DNA of 34,296 bases, taken from positions 1 through 34,296 of the forward strand of contig NZ_JARIDQ010000036.1 in assembly GCF_029256985.1 (NCBI RefSeq). Reading direction: 5' to 3'. This document shows positions 7,689-18,203 of this stretch, piece by piece. Source of the stretch: Otariodibacter sp. Its GTDB lineage: Bacteria > Pseudomonadota > Gammaproteobacteria > Enterobacterales > Pasteurellaceae. Positions within the stretch are counted from its first letter, which is position 1; each line of letters begins with the position of its first letter. The position numbers and the translations under genes are program-made. Under the pieces are notes generated by a model. That model made no database searches. It worked only from the letters and a program-made list of their open reading frames with translations, and was not told where the DNA came from.

Positions 7689-9395
7689 TTAAAATTTAAG
7701 ATTAGCATTGAAATAATATTCTTCTTTGCCATTATAATTATTTGGTTTTATTATTGGTTTTCCATAACTTATTGATAAATCTAACTTTCCAATCGTAGTT
7801 TTTATACCTAAAATACTTCCTGCAATGGATGTACTTCTATGTAATACTTTTTGATATATCTTACCTATATCAAAACCAAAAAATGGTGATATATATTTAA
7901 TTAAATATTTTTGTGGATAAAATGGCATAGATAAAGTTTGTGATAAATAAGCACCGCTTTCTCCAGAAAGTATTCCTCCTTTAAATCCTCTAACTGTATA
8001 TTCATCACCTAATGATAATTGATTATCTGAATATAAATTATAAGGACTATATTGAGCTCCTAATCTTAATTGATAATTAATAATCCTTTTCTTTATCATC
8101 AATGGCTTTAACCATGTGATATTTAAGTTTATTAATTTTAAATTTTCGTCTTTAGTATTTTTATATGCTAAACTTTCACCTTTATGCCATTTTATTCCAT
8201 TAGAGTATGATATATCACTGTATAATTTCCCATTTAGTAAGTTAGTTATATAAGATAATCCAATGCTAATTTTATTTTCTCTTCTATTTGTTATTTTTCT
8301 ATTTACTATATAGTTAATCTTTTTCTTAAATTCAATTTCACTATAAATAGAAAAAATATTTTCTTGATCTCTGAATAATACTTTACTTAATTTTGAGTTA
8401 ATAGCTTGAGTCTTACCTCTAGATGAATAATCTCCATTATTACCTGCTAGATTTTTTTTATACCCAGTGTGAGAAAATGTTGTTTCTAATATATAAGATG
8501 AAAATGGTTGGGTATAAGTAATTGCATAATTTATCTGATTGTTTTTTTTACTTTTTTTATATAGTCTATACCCACTAGATAATCTCCATGAGTCATTAAT
8601 TCCTAATAAATCACTCATATTTAAAGAAGTTGTAATTTGATTACGTCCATTCTCATTATTTCCAACACCAGAATTATTAAACCCTAGATTTATAGAAGGA
8701 AGTAAATAACGTCTTACTGTTAAGTCTAAATTAGAGTAAGCTTGTTTATCACTTGCTATTACATCGATAGATACTTTTTTATTTGTTGTATTTAATATTT
8801 CTACTATTTGATCGATTGAGTGAATATTAAATATGGTATCTTTAATTGTAGGCAATGTACTAAGCATTAACTTATCTTTAATATTATTTGGTTTTTCTCC
8901 ATCAATATATATTTGATCTACTTTACCCCAATGAATAATTAAAGATAAATTCCCTCCCGAAAAATCAGTAGATTTGAGCCCAATAGCGCTAGTTACATAG
9001 CCTTTTTTATATAAAATATCAGTTAAATCTTTTACTAAATATAAAATTTGTTGGTTAGTAAAATTTGTGCCTTCATAGCTTTTAATAATTTGTTTAAAAT
9101 CAATATAAGGACCTTCTGAATAATCAATAGTTATATTTTTGATGATTGCTTGATTCTCATTTATTGGCTGAATATCTGAATGTATTAATATTGGTTTTTT
9201 TTGTTTGAGCGAAAGTAACTTTTCTGCTTGTTCTAGCCCTTTCTCACTATCTTCTATGGTTTGCTTATTCTTTAATCTAATTAACTCTTGGTTCATTGGG
9301 CTAGTTTCTTGCGCATTAAGTACAGGTGGTAACAGTGCTACTGCATATAAATAAGAATATTTTATAAATTGTTCTTTTTTTGCCAAAAATGACAT
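7689..9395 (-). CDS. fhaC: FhaC/ShlB-type two-partner secretion outer-membrane transporter (TpsB)
   Basis: This is the outer-membrane pore (Omp85 superfamily) that secretes the exoprotein encoded 18 bp downstream in the same operon. The 568-residue protein has a signal peptide ending near PPVLNA (residue 28) and an N-terminal helix/linker rich in Lys, Glu and Gln. A POTRA domain follows at about 75-150 (IKNITIDY, LTDILYKKGYVTSAI), then a 16-strand barrel region. The signature VRGFKGG of the L6 hairpin lies near residues 463-470. The length is usual for the family (FhaC and HMW1B are 545-590). I place the start at ATG 9393-9395, because AAGGTGG at 9401-9407 lies five bases upstream; the possible GTG at 9404 falls inside that ribosome-binding site. 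The symbol is family-level (LspB-like in H. ducreyi). Confidence 0.9.
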   Translation of the reverse strand: MSFLAKKEQFIKYSYLYAVALLPPVLNAQETSPMNQELIRLKNKQTIEDSEKGLEQAEKLLSLKQKKPILIHSDIQPINENQAIIKNITIDYSEGPYIDFKQIIKSYEGTNFTNQQILYLVKDLTDILYKKGYVTSAIGLKSTDFSGGNLSLIIHWGKVDQIYIDGEKPNNIKDKLMLSTLPTIKDTIFNIHSIDQIVEILNTTNKKVSIDVIASDKQAYSNLDLTVRRYLLPSINLGFNNSGVGNNENGRNQITTSLNMSDLLGINDSWRLSSGYRLYKKSKKNNQINYAITYTQPFSSYILETTFSHTGYKKNLAGNNGDYSSRGKTQAINSKLSKVLFRDQENIFSIYSEIEFKKKINYIVNRKITNRRENKISIGLSYITNLLNGKLYSDISYSNGIKWHKGESLAYKNTKDENLKLINLNITWLKPLMIKKRIINYQLRLGAQYSPYNLYSDNQLSLGDEYTVRGFKGGILSGESGAYLSQTLSMPFYPQKYLIKYISPFFGFDIGKIYQKVLHRSTSIAGSILGIKTTIGKLDLSISYGKPIIKPNNYNGKEEYYFNANLKF

Positions 9396-9635
9396 ATTTA
9401 CCACCTTAATGTAAATTTAAGTAAGTTGATTGTTTATAGAAAGTAAAATAAATGTGAATATAAGTATTTGTTATATAAATTTTAAATACTAGTACACTAT
9501 ACAATAGAAAACTTATTATTATAAGTCGCTTATTTACAGTAATTTACGATTATATACTTAATAGAAAATAGTTGAAGTCCAACCACTTGTTTATGCTAGA
9601 ATTTCTTGCATTATTCCTAATATTTGTTATTTACT
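9396..9635. promoter_or_regulatory. Divergent intergenic region between fhaC and mutL
   Basis: This 240-bp, very AT-rich spacer must carry promoters for both directions. On the minus strand TATAGT (9496-9501) with TTATAA 17 bases upstream is a possible fhaC promoter. On the plus strand TTGAAG near 9573 and TAGAAT near 9598 could serve mutL, but the spacing is long. No regulator gene or clear operator is visible, so control of the secretion operon cannot be read from here. Confidence 0.3.
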
Positions 9636-11489
9636 ATGACATATTCCCAATCTTTTATTCATATCCTTCCTCCTCAGCTGACAAATCAAATAGCTGCAGG
9701 TGAGGTAGTTGAACGCCCTTCTTCTGTTGTAAAAGAGCTAGTAGAAAATAGCCTAGATGCAGGAGCAACGCAGATTCAAATTGATATTGAAAGAGGTGGA
9801 TCTCAGCTAATTCGGATAAGAGATAATGGTTGTGGTATAGGTAAACAAGATCTCTCTTTGGCACTTGCTCGTCATGCAACGAGCAAGATTGCTAGTTTAG
9901 AGGATTTAGAGTCTATTCTCAGTTTAGGTTTTAGAGGAGAGGCTCTTGCCAGTATTAGTTCTGTTTCTCGTTTAACATTAACTTCAAGACCTGAATATCA
10001 AACTGAAGCATGGCAAGCCTATGCTCAAGGTCGAGATATGGAAGTTGAAATTAATCCGGCATCTCACCCAGTCGGTACCACAATTGAAGTGGCTAATCTA
10101 TTTTTTAATACACCAGCAAGACGAAAATTCCTACGTACGGATAAAACGGAATTTATGCACATTGATGAAATAGTAAGACGAATTGCTTTAGCTAAGCCAA
10201 GTGTAACGTTCACTCTTACGCACAATGAAAAAAAAGTACGCTACTATAAGGCAGTTGATAGCCAAAACATTGAGCAACAGCAAAAACGAGTTGCAGCTAT
10301 TTGTAGTGATGAGTTTATGCAACATTCTGTTCATCTTGATTGGCAACACGATGATCTCCATCTTTATGGTTGGGTTGGATCACCCTCATTACTTAGAACT
10401 CAAAATGATCTCAATTATAGCTATGTAAATGGTCGAATGATGCGAGATAAAACAATTAACCATGCGATTCGTCAGGCTTATGGAGAATACCTAACAAAAG
10501 ATCATTATCCAGCATTTGTGTTATTTCTTGATATTGACCCAAGCCAGGTTGATGTGAATGTTCATCCAGCAAAACATGAGGTACGTTTCCATCAAGGACG
10601 CTTAGTACACGATTTTATTTATCAAGGTGTGTTAAATGCACTAGAAAATGATGTATCTTTACCTTTGATGAATAATGTAGCGGAATCTATACCAAATTAT
10701 ACTCGTGACACTAATTATGCGGCATCAGGTAAAAATATTTTTGCACCATCTTATGAAGACGCGAACGAGAAGAGTCAACCTAGTAGATTCTCTGATTATT
10801 CTCAGTCAAAGTATACAAAGAATGAAAAACATAGTCGCCCTATGGTTAATGCTAAAGAACAAAAGTTGTATGGGGAATTATTGACTACTGACTCTTATCC
10901 TATCGAAAGTAAACAAATTTTTACTCAGAAAAAAGGAAATGTATCGTCAAGTATTGATGAAATACCTGTATCATCACAATATTTGCAAGCATTAGCGATA
11001 GTAGAAAATCGAGCCTTATTAATGAAACAAGGGGAAGATTTTTATTTAATTAGCTTAGAAAAATTAGCTCGCTTACAAATTGAATTACAATTACAACAAG
11101 TGGAAAAACGAGGGTTATTGATTCCATTGAATTTAACTTTAGATATGGAACAAAAATCTCAATGGGATAAGCTCAAAGAATCCCTTATGCAACTTGGTTT
11201 CGATATTCAAGAAAAACAGTGGCAAGGAAAATTACGCCTAACTATTCAGCAAGTACCTTTGTGTTTACGAGAACAAAATTTACAACAATTAATATTGAAT
11301 GCACTAAATCAACAAGCGGTGAGTTTGACTGAATTTTTTGCAAAACAATTAGTATTACCGACCGCTTGGAGTTTAACTGAAATTGTTCGAATTTTATCTT
11401 ATGTGGAACAGTACCCTGAAGGAAAAAATGAACTAGATAAGTTAAAGATAAGAGTCAATTTATCTCAATATATGAACCAATTAGACTAA
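9636..11489 (+). CDS. mutL: DNA mismatch repair protein MutL
   Basis: MutL links MutS mismatch recognition to MutH incision and UvrD. The 617-residue protein has all GHKL ATPase motifs in its first 110 residues: [24 protein letters not shown] and [11 protein letters not shown] second N-terminal subdomain includes [14 protein letters not shown] variable linker covers about 335-440, and a C-terminal dimerisation domain runs to the end. There is no DQHAxxE endonuclease motif, which fits the MutH-dependent type of gammaproteobacteria. I start at ATG 9636; an in-frame TTG at 9624 would add only four residues and is unlikely. In many relatives mutL sits next to amiB and miaA; here the secretion operon lies upstream and cpdA downstream. 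Two uptake-signal sequences lie near the 3' end. Confidence 0.97.
   Translation: MTYSQSFIHILPPQLTNQIAAGEVVERPSSVVKELVENSLDAGATQIQIDIERGGSQLIRIRDNGCGIGKQDLSLALARHATSKIASLEDLESILSLGFRGEALASISSVSRLTLTSRPEYQTEAWQAYAQGRDMEVEINPASHPVGTTIEVANLFFNTPARRKFLRTDKTEFMHIDEIVRRIALAKPSVTFTLTHNEKKVRYYKAVDSQNIEQQQKRVAAICSDEFMQHSVHLDWQHDDLHLYGWVGSPSLLRTQNDLNYSYVNGRMMRDKTINHAIRQAYGEYLTKDHYPAFVLFLDIDPSQVDVNVHPAKHEVRFHQGRLVHDFIYQGVLNALENDVSLPLMNNVAESIPNYTRDTNYAASGKNIFAPSYEDANEKSQPSRFSDYSQSKYTKNEKHSRPMVNAKEQKLYGELLTTDSYPIESKQIFTQKKGNVSSSIDEIPVSSQYLQALAIVENRALLMKQGEDFYLISLEKLARLQIELQLQQVEKRGLLIPLNLTLDMEQKSQWDKLKESLMQLGFDIQEKQWQGKLRLTIQQVPLCLREQNLQQLILNALNQQAVSLTEFFAKQLVLPTAWSLTEIVRILSYVEQYPEGKNELDKLKIRVNLSQYMNQLD
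11312..11320 (+). other. DNA uptake signal sequence (A. pleuropneumoniae type)
   Basis: An exact ACAAGCGGT core inside mutL. A one-mismatch copy in the opposite orientation lies at 11361-11369 (ACCGCTTGG). This 9-mer is the core of the Apl-type uptake signal in naturally competent Pasteurellaceae. It is the main clue to the branch of the family. Confidence 0.75.
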
Positions 11490-11509
11490 ACTTTGGCTAA
11501 GTTATCTTC

Positions 11510-11535
11510 AAAAATGAGGTATATTTCGCATTTTT
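11510..11535 (+). terminator. Weak hairpin after mutL
   Basis: AAAAATG (11510-11516) pairs with CATTTTT (11529-11535), and the second arm supplies the T-run. The stem is AT-rich and only 7 bp, so termination would be weak and cpdA may receive some read-through. Confidence 0.3.
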
Positions 11536-11616
11536 AAATATTATTTACTGACAAATCAATAGAAATCAGTAGAGTATCGCTTTACTTTCAAAATTTTACA
11601 TAGAGTAACACTTGAT

Positions 11617-12444
11617 ATGAAAGGTGCTTACGAATTACCGAGTGCTTCACCAATTATACGTATATTACAAATTACCGATCCTCACCTGTTTTCTACCCCA
11701 GATGGGGAGTTGCTTGGTGTGCCTACGATGAAAAGTTTTCAAGCCGTATTAGATGCCGTTCAACAAGAATCATTTGACTATGATCTTATTTTAGCAACAG
11801 GTGATTTAGTTCAAGATCATAATAGAGAAGCTTATCATCGCTTCGGTCAAATGGTTAAACAACTAAAAAAACCATTATTTTGGATTGAAGGGAATCATGA
11901 TTTACAGCCTCAAATGAGTAATGCTTTGGGTATTTATGCTCAAATTCAGCCACACCGACATATTCTTTTGTCGAATAATTGGCAAATTGTTTTACTTGAT
12001 AGTCATGTTTTTGGTAAGCCAGGCGGGAAATTGAGTGAACTTCAATTAGCTTGGTTATCTGAAACGTTACGTAATCATTCAGAACGTTATACCTTAGTAG
12101 TATTACATCATAATATTTTACCCACAAATTCAGCTTGGCTTGATCAACATAGCTTATCTAATCCAGAACAGCTTGCTGATGTTTTATCTAATTTCTCAAA
12201 TGTAAAAGCTATTTTGCATGGGCATATTCATCAAGAAGTGGATCAGCAATGGTTAAATTATCGTGTATTAGCCACGCCTTCAACTTGTATTCAATTTAAA
12301 CCTAACTGTGATAAATTTACTTTAGATATTAAATCACCAGGTTGGCGTGAATTGAATCTTATGCCGAATGGAGTGATAAGAACAATTGTGAAAAGATTAA
12401 AAACGGATTGCTTTTTGCCTAATTTTAGTGCAACAGGATATTAA
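11617..12444 (+). CDS. cpdA: 3',5'-cyclic-AMP phosphodiesterase CpdA (Icc)
   Basis: It hydrolyses cAMP to AMP in the cytoplasm and so tunes CRP-dependent regulation, which in Pasteurellaceae includes competence. The 275 residues equal the E. coli length. The calcineurin-type metallophosphatase motifs are all present in order: D21-P-H23, GD63, GN93-H94-D95, H164 in LHHN, and H201-G-H203-I-H205. These ligands hold the two metal ions. The gene starts at ATG 11617, 127 bp after mutL. The annotation rests on motif order and length, and other class III phosphodiesterases look similar, but the N-terminal ILQITDPHLF and GKPGGKLSE blocks fit CpdA well. Confidence 0.93.
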   Translation: MKGAYELPSASPIIRILQITDPHLFSTPDGELLGVPTMKSFQAVLDAVQQESFDYDLILATGDLVQDHNREAYHRFGQMVKQLKKPLFWIEGNHDLQPQMSNALGIYAQIQPHRHILLSNNWQIVLLDSHVFGKPGGKLSELQLAWLSETLRNHSERYTLVVLHHNILPTNSAWLDQHSLSNPEQLADVLSNFSNVKAILHGHIHQEVDQQWLNYRVLATPSTCIQFKPNCDKFTLDIKSPGWRELNLMPNGVIRTIVKRLKTDCFLPNFSATGY

Positions 12445-12509
12445 TAGCTGATATATAATGCGATAATCTGCTATATCAATGCCATAAACACACTAAAATT
12501 AGGAGTGGA

Positions 12510-14159
12510 ATGAATATCAAAAATTTTCGCCGATTATATCGCATTATTCACACTTTCCTCCGTTATGGAATAGACGAGGTTATTCCTGAGATTCCATTAA
12601 CTCGAACCATACGTCTAGTTAGAAAGTCTTTCTTTTGGATCAAAAATGAGTTTCCAAATGAACCGCTAGGATTACGCCTACGCCTAGCTCTACAAGAATT
12701 AGGTCCTGTTTGGATAAAATTGGGTCAGATGCTTTCCACTCGTCGAGACTTATTTTCCACAGAGCTATCAGATGAATTAGCATTATTACAAGATTCTGTA
12801 GAAGCTTTTGATGGCAAATTAGCTCGACAAATTATTGAAGAAGCTTTGGGTAATAAACTTGAAATGTGGTTTGATGATTTTGATGAAACTGCTCTTGCCT
12901 CAGCTTCTATCGCACAGGTTCATACTGCAAAATTTAACCAGAGCCAATCACTTGCAGGTAAAAATGTTGTCTTGAAAGTTATTCGTCCCGATATTGAAAA
13001 GGTGATTAAATCTGATCTTGAATTAATGTATCGTCTTGCAAGTTGGATCCCGCGACTATCTCCTGATGGAAAGAGATTACGCCCAATTGAAGTTGTGCGA
13101 GAATACGAGAAAACATTACTCGATGAACTAGATTTACGTAAAGAAATGTCGAATGCTACTCGTTTGCGTAATAATTTTGCAAATAATGAAATGTTATATA
13201 TTCCAGAAATGTATCAAAATTTGTGCCGCAAAAATGTGATTGTGATGGAACGTATTTATGGGATTCCAGTCTCAAATATTGCAGAACTGGAAGCCAATGG
13301 CACAAATATGAAAATATTGGCTGAACGTGGTGTTAAGGTATTTTTTACACAAGTATTTCGTGATAGTTTTTTCCATGCAGATATGCATCCTGGAAATATT
13401 TTTGTGAACTATGACCATCCAGAAAATCCTCAATATATTGGGATTGATTGTGGGATTGTTGGGCAACTGAATTATCACGATAAACGTTATTTAGCAGAAA
13501 ATTTTGTTGCTTTCTTTAATCGTGATTATCGTCGAGTTGCGATTATGCATGTAGAATCAGGTTGGACACCTGAGGATACTGATATTGATGCTTTTGAACA
13601 AGCATTTAGAGAGGTTTGTGAACCTATTTTTGCAAAACCTTTATCTGAAATATCTTTTGGAAATGTTCTTTTTAATCTATTTAATGTGGCTCGTAGATTT
13701 AATATGGAAGTACAACCTCAGCTTGTGTTATTGCAAAAAACTTTACTTTATATTGAGGGACTAGGTAGACAAATTTACCCACAGCTTGATTTGTGGCAAA
13801 CTGCTAAGCCTTTCTTACAAGATTGGTTAAACGAACAAGTTGGGATTAAATCAATGTTCCGCCAGATTAATCAACGTTTACCTCAATTTAGAGAACATTT
13901 TGCTGAGTTACCAGAATCATTATTTCAAGCATTACACCAGCAGAAACAGATTAATATAAGGCTATCAGAGATTAATCAAAGCCTTAAAAAACAGAGCAAT
14001 AATGGTAAAAGTACAACTCAACTGATCGTTATTGGGTGTATTATTTTAGGTATATTGTGGAGATTTAATACATTACCTATTTGGTTGAGCGTGGTATTAT
14101 TAGTCGGATTTTTAGGATTGTTTGTTAGAGAATGTAGTCAAAAAGCAAGCAATGATTAA
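12510..14159 (+). CDS. ubiB: Ubiquinone biosynthesis accessory protein UbiB (ABC1/ADCK atypical kinase family)
   Basis: UbiB is an inner-membrane ATPase needed for coenzyme Q synthesis, probably to make lipid intermediates available to the Ubi complex. The 549 residues carry the diagnostic KxGQ motif (K70-LGQ, followed by MLSTR) and an Ala-rich nucleotide loop ([11 protein letters not shown]). The VAIK-type lysine is K156, followed by HADMHPGN and the metal-binding IDCGIVG. Two C-terminal membrane helices occupy about 505-545. TAGGAGTGGA just before the ATG is a strong ribosome-binding site. In E. coli ubiE-ubiJ-ubiB precede the tat genes; here ubiB is still next to tatABC, but ubiE and ubiJ are not in this window. 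Confidence 0.96.
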   Translation: MNIKNFRRLYRIIHTFLRYGIDEVIPEIPLTRTIRLVRKSFFWIKNEFPNEPLGLRLRLALQELGPVWIKLGQMLSTRRDLFSTELSDELALLQDSVEAFDGKLARQIIEEALGNKLEMWFDDFDETALASASIAQVHTAKFNQSQSLAGKNVVLKVIRPDIEKVIKSDLELMYRLASWIPRLSPDGKRLRPIEVVREYEKTLLDELDLRKEMSNATRLRNNFANNEMLYIPEMYQNLCRKNVIVMERIYGIPVSNIAELEANGTNMKILAERGVKVFFTQVFRDSFFHADMHPGNIFVNYDHPENPQYIGIDCGIVGQLNYHDKRYLAENFVAFFNRDYRRVAIMHVESGWTPEDTDIDAFEQAFREVCEPIFAKPLSEISFGNVLFNLFNVARRFNMEVQPQLVLLQKTLLYIEGLGRQIYPQLDLWQTAKPFLQDWLNEQVGIKSMFRQINQRLPQFREHFAELPESLFQALHQQKQINIRLSEINQSLKKQSNNGKSTTQLIVIGCIILGILWRFNTLPIWLSVVLLVGFLGLFVRECSQKASND

Positions 14160-14168
14160 TAAATTTTC

Positions 14169-14197
14169 GTGTTTTAATTGTTAAAAACTCGTATAAT
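14169..14197 (+). promoter_or_regulatory. Possible promoter for tatABC
   Basis: TATAAT at 14192-14197 is a perfect -10 box 41 bp upstream of the tatA start, but the bases at the -35 position (GTGTTT) are poor. It would give the tat genes expression separate from ubiB. Confidence 0.4.
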
Positions 14198-14237
14198 CGA
14201 CAAGTTTGATTTTATTAACTTTAAAAGAGGTTTTATT

Positions 14238-14468
14238 ATGGGCGGTATTAGCGTTTGGCAACTTCTGATTGTTGCAGTGATTATTCTTCTTCTTTTTGGA
14301 ACAAAAAAATTACGTAACTTAGGTTCAGATTTAGGTGAATCAGTCAAAGGCTTTAAAAAAGCCATGAGTGATGATGATAAATCAAAAGATGCAGAGTTTG
14401 ATAAAGTAGAAAAAAAGCAAGCTGAGTCTACTAAAGAACAAAAGGCGAAAGAAAAAGAGCAGGCATAA
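14238..14468 (+). CDS. tatA: Sec-independent protein translocase subunit TatA
   Basis: TatA polymerises in the inner membrane to form the passage for folded twin-arginine substrates. The 76-residue protein has one N-terminal transmembrane helix (about 5-20, [14 protein letters not shown]), the family hinge [14 protein letters not shown], and an amphipathic helix through GFKKAM. A short, highly charged Lys/Glu tail ends it. I place the start at ATG 14238, eight bases after AAAAGAGG. A longer in-frame start at 14178 would add residues that are not Tat-like. tatB begins 3 bp downstream. Confidence 0.95.
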   Translation: MGGISVWQLLIVAVIILLLFGTKKLRNLGSDLGESVKGFKKAMSDDDKSKDAEFDKVEKKQAESTKEQKAKEKEQA

Positions 14469-14471
14469 TCC

Positions 14472-15062
14472 GTGTTTGATATTGGTTTTTCTGAATTATT
14501 GCTAATTCTGATTATTGGGTTAGTCGTATTGGGACCTAAACGGTTACCGATAGCGATTAGAACAGTAATGGGGTGGATTGCTACGATCAGAGGATTAGCA
14601 AGTAATGTGCAAAATGAATTAGCTCAGGAATTGAAACTACAAGAGCTACAGGAAAGCATAAAAAAAGCCGAAGCACTTAATCTTTCTCAACTTTCTCCTG
14701 AGCTGAATGAAACAGTTGAAGACTTAAAACAATCAGCGGAAAAGATGAAAGAGGATCTTGATTCAGCTAAGAAGCAAGCTAAATCTTTAGCTCAAGAAAC
14801 GCAAGAACAGATAAATGATCTTCAATCTAAAGAAGAAATAGGTCAAAAATCAATTGATAAAGAGTTGTCATCAACTGGTTTGCAAAATAAGCAACCGAAC
14901 TCACCGCTTGAATTACCTCAAGACAAAGGTAATCCTCCTTCGGGAGAAATTGCTGAGCTTGCAGAAGCAGATGATGATATGTTATCCAAGTATTATCCAT
15001 TAGATGATGATCTTGCAGTAGTAGATACTCAAACAAAACAGGATAAATCAGATGTCAGTTGA
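14472..15062 (+). CDS. tatB: Sec-independent protein translocase subunit TatB
   Basis: With TatC, TatB forms the twin-arginine signal-peptide receptor. The 196-residue protein starts with GTG. It has a transmembrane helix at about 5-20 ([17 protein letters not shown]) with the typical ELLLI and LGPKRLP motifs. A long amphipathic and coiled region follows ([15 protein letters not shown]), then a polar, poorly conserved tail. It begins 3 bp after tatA and its end overlaps tatC by 11 bp, so the three are translated together. The length is in the normal TatB range. Confidence 0.95.
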   Translation: MFDIGFSELLLILIIGLVVLGPKRLPIAIRTVMGWIATIRGLASNVQNELAQELKLQELQESIKKAEALNLSQLSPELNETVEDLKQSAEKMKEDLDSAKKQAKSLAQETQEQINDLQSKEEIGQKSIDKELSSTGLQNKQPNSPLELPQDKGNPPSGEIAELAEADDDMLSKYYPLDDDLAVVDTQTKQDKSDVS

Positions 15063-15792
15063 AGAGTCTCAACCACTTATTTCACATTTAATTGAATTAC
15101 GTGATCGTTTACTTAGAGCTATTATCTGTGTATTGGTCGTATTTGCAGTATTAGTATATTGGGCAAATGATATTTATAGTTTGTTAGCGACGCCTCTGAC
15201 AGAGCGTTTACCTGCTGGTGCAACAATGATTGCAACTAATGTAGCAACGCCTTTCTTTACCCCAATAAAACTTACGGCAATTGTTGCTGTTTTCCTTTCT
15301 GTGCCTTATATTTTATATCAGATATGGGCATTTGTAGCTCCTGCTTTGTATAAACAAGAAAAACGTTTAATTTATCCATTGATGTTTTCTAGTACTTTCT
15401 TGTTTTATCTTGGAGTAGGATTTGCTTATTATGTTGTTTTCCCTTTGGTGTTTGGTTTTTTAACGAGTACTGCTCCTCAGGGAGTTACAATTGCAACAGA
15501 TATTAGTAGCTATTTAGATTTCGTATTGACAATCTTTCTTGCTTTTGGTGTTTGTTTTGAAGTGCCTGTAGCTATTATTTTACTATGTTGGACTGGTATT
15601 ACGACTCCAGAAGATTTAAAAGCAAAACGTCCATATATTGTTGTAGCAGCTTTTGTGGTCGGTATGTTATTAACTCCTCCAGATATTTTCTCTCAAACAT
15701 TATTAGCTATTCCGATGTGGCTTTTGTTTGAAATAGGTATATTAGTTTCTCGATTCTATGTTTCTTCGAATGGTGAAGGACAAGAAGATTAA
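15052..15792 (+). CDS. tatC: Sec-independent protein translocase subunit TatC
   Basis: TatC is the polytopic core that binds the twin-arginine motif. The 246 residues hold six predicted membrane helices. The N-terminal signature [12 protein letters not shown], the FFTPIKL stretch, the first periplasmic-loop and helix-3 region ([17 protein letters not shown], with the key Glu) and the C-terminal LTPPDIFSQ motif are all present. The start overlaps tatB by 11 bp. The operon seems to end here or to continue into hemB 74 bp later; no terminator is evident in that gap. Confidence 0.97.
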   Translation: MSVEESQPLISHLIELRDRLLRAIICVLVVFAVLVYWANDIYSLLATPLTERLPAGATMIATNVATPFFTPIKLTAIVAVFLSVPYILYQIWAFVAPALYKQEKRLIYPLMFSSTFLFYLGVGFAYYVVFPLVFGFLTSTAPQGVTIATDISSYLDFVLTIFLAFGVCFEVPVAIILLCWTGITTPEDLKAKRPYIVVAAFVVGMLLTPPDIFSQTLLAIPMWLLFEIGILVSRFYVSSNGEGQED

Positions 15793-15857
15793 TCAAGTAT
15801 TAAATAATTGAACAGACCCGCACTAGGCGAGGCAATTTTTTAATTTATAGTAAATAG

Positions 15858-16889
<1,032 letters not shown>

Positions 16890-16899
16890 CTTGATTAAA

Positions 16900-16921
16900 A
16901 AGGGGATAGGATAATCCCCTT
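16900..16921 (+). terminator. Rho-independent terminator after hemB
   Basis: AAGGGGAT (16900-16907) pairs with ATCCCCTT (16914-16921) around a 6-base loop, followed by ATTTGTT. It lies 10 bp after the hemB stop and closes the core operon. Confidence 0.8.
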
Positions 16922-16936
16922 ATTTGTTCAAACTTC

Positions 16937-16965
16937 TTGACGATTCGTCTCTAAATAGGTACCAT
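16937..16965 (+). promoter_or_regulatory. Sigma-70-type promoter for corA
   Basis: TTGACG (16937-16942), a 17-base spacer, then TACCAT (16960-16965). With a start near 16972 the transcript would carry an untranslated leader of about 170 nt before corA. Confidence 0.55.
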
Positions 16966-16971
16966 TCGCCC

Positions 16972-17145
16972 GTTTTTTCACTTTGAGGACACTAGCATTT
17001 TGGACAGTCACAGTCGATACTTACCCATTTTTTAATCCTCTCGTCCAATTTCCTTTGATTGCCGACGAGTGTCGGTTTTATCAGTCAGTATCTTAATTTT
17101 TGTTCATTTTTGTTCATCGCCTCATACCATATTTAGGAGTATGAA
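16972..17145 (+). ncRNA. Putative structured 5' leader of corA with an attenuator-like hairpin
   Basis: No usable ATG lies in this stretch, so it is not a leader peptide of the usual kind. CCGAC (17062-17066), loop GAGT, GTCGG (17071-17075) and TTTTA form a small terminator-like hairpin. Upstream, GAGGA (16985-16989) can pair with TCCTC (17036-17040), and TTGGAC (17000-17005) with GTCCAA (17043-17048). These pairings cross each other, so they are exclusive or form a pseudoknot. GTCG at 17013-17016 could compete for the first arm of the hairpin. A Mg-responsive switch is a natural guess, as corA and mgtA leaders are regulated in enterics, but I do not recognise a known riboswitch class. Confidence 0.35.
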
Positions 17146-18114
17146 ATGATCCGAGCTTTTTCGTTAAATAACGAGCGCTTAATCAGTGTAGATGAAACCG
17201 TTTCAGATCAATTAAATAATGCAATGTGGATCGATCTCATCGATCCATCTGATGATGAGCGTAAAGTTGTTGAACATCTTTTAAAACAACCTCTTGCTGA
17301 AGAGCATGAATTAGAAGACTTGGAAGCCTCTGCTCGCTTTTTTGAAGACGAAGATGGACTCCATTTGCACTCATTCTTTTATTGCTTAGATGATGAAGAT
17401 TATGCCGATATTGCGACTGTTGGTTTCACTATTCGTGATGGGCGCTTATTTACTATTCGTGAGCGAGATTTACCCGCATTCCGTTTATATCGAATGCGCT
17501 CTCGTCGTGAAAAAATGATGGACGGTAATGCTTATGAATTATTGCTCGATTTATTGGAAACTAAGATAGAGCAATTAGCCGATGTTATTGAAAATATTTA
17601 TGCAGATTTAGAAAAGTTAAGTCGAGTAGTGTTAAGTGCTCAAGAAAATAAAGAACAACCCAATAATGATACTTTTGATGATGCATTATCTGATTTAACT
17701 GAATTGGAAGATGCAAGTTCTAAAGTGAGATTGTGTTTGATGGATACTCAACGTGCTTTAAGTTTTCTTTTGCGCAAAACTCGTTTACCAAATAATCAGT
17801 TAGAACAAGCAAGAGATATTTTGCGAGATATTGAATCTTTGCAACCACACAATGAATCACTTTTTCAAAAAGTTAATTTCTTGATGCAAGCGGCAATGGG
17901 TTTCATCAATATTGAACAGAATAGAATCATGAAATTTTTCTCAGTTGTGTCAGTAATGTTCTTGCCAGCAACATTAGTTGCCTCTACTTATGGTATGAAT
18001 TTTGAATTTATGCCTGAGTTAAAATTCCACTATGGATATCCAATGGCAATTGGCTTGATGATTTGTGCTGCTGCTACACCTTATATTTATTTTAAACGTA
18101 AAGGATGGTTGTAA
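17146..18114 (+). CDS. corA: Magnesium/cobalt transporter CorA
   Basis: CorA is a homopentameric inner-membrane channel for Mg2+ uptake that also passes Co2+ and Ni2+. The 322-residue protein has the large acidic N-terminal cytoplasmic funnel domain and the long stalk helix (about 200-270). Two C-terminal transmembrane helices follow, with the selectivity signature YGMN (282-285) between them. An MPEL loop comes next, and the positively charged tail KRKGWL ends it. It starts at ATG 17146 after TTAGGAG. It is transcribed alone from its own promoter, with a long leader upstream and a palindrome downstream. Confidence 0.97.
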   Translation: MIRAFSLNNERLISVDETVSDQLNNAMWIDLIDPSDDERKVVEHLLKQPLAEEHELEDLEASARFFEDEDGLHLHSFFYCLDDEDYADIATVGFTIRDGRLFTIRERDLPAFRLYRMRSRREKMMDGNAYELLLDLLETKIEQLADVIENIYADLEKLSRVVLSAQENKEQPNNDTFDDALSDLTELEDASSKVRLCLMDTQRALSFLLRKTRLPNNQLEQARDILRDIESLQPHNESLFQKVNFLMQAAMGFINIEQNRIMKFFSVVSVMFLPATLVASTYGMNFEFMPELKFHYGYPMAIGLMICAAATPYIYFKRKGWL

Positions 18115-18133
18115 AGTACTTTTAATTTTATAA

Positions 18134-18165
18134 ATAAGCCTTATCATTTAAATGATAAGGCTTAT
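18134..18165. terminator. 32-bp perfect palindrome between convergent genes (bidirectional terminator)
   Basis: The two 16-base arms (ATAAGCCTTATCATTT and its complement) meet at 18149/18150 with no spacer. It lies 20 bp after corA and 38 bp after the stop of the minus-strand gene. The minus-strand side is followed by an AT-rich tail and the plus-strand side has no T-run, so it may act better on the leftward transcript. Confidence 0.65.
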
Positions 18166-18203
18166 GATCTCAAGTAGCTTTCATTTTAGTAACTAGTTCT
18201 TTT

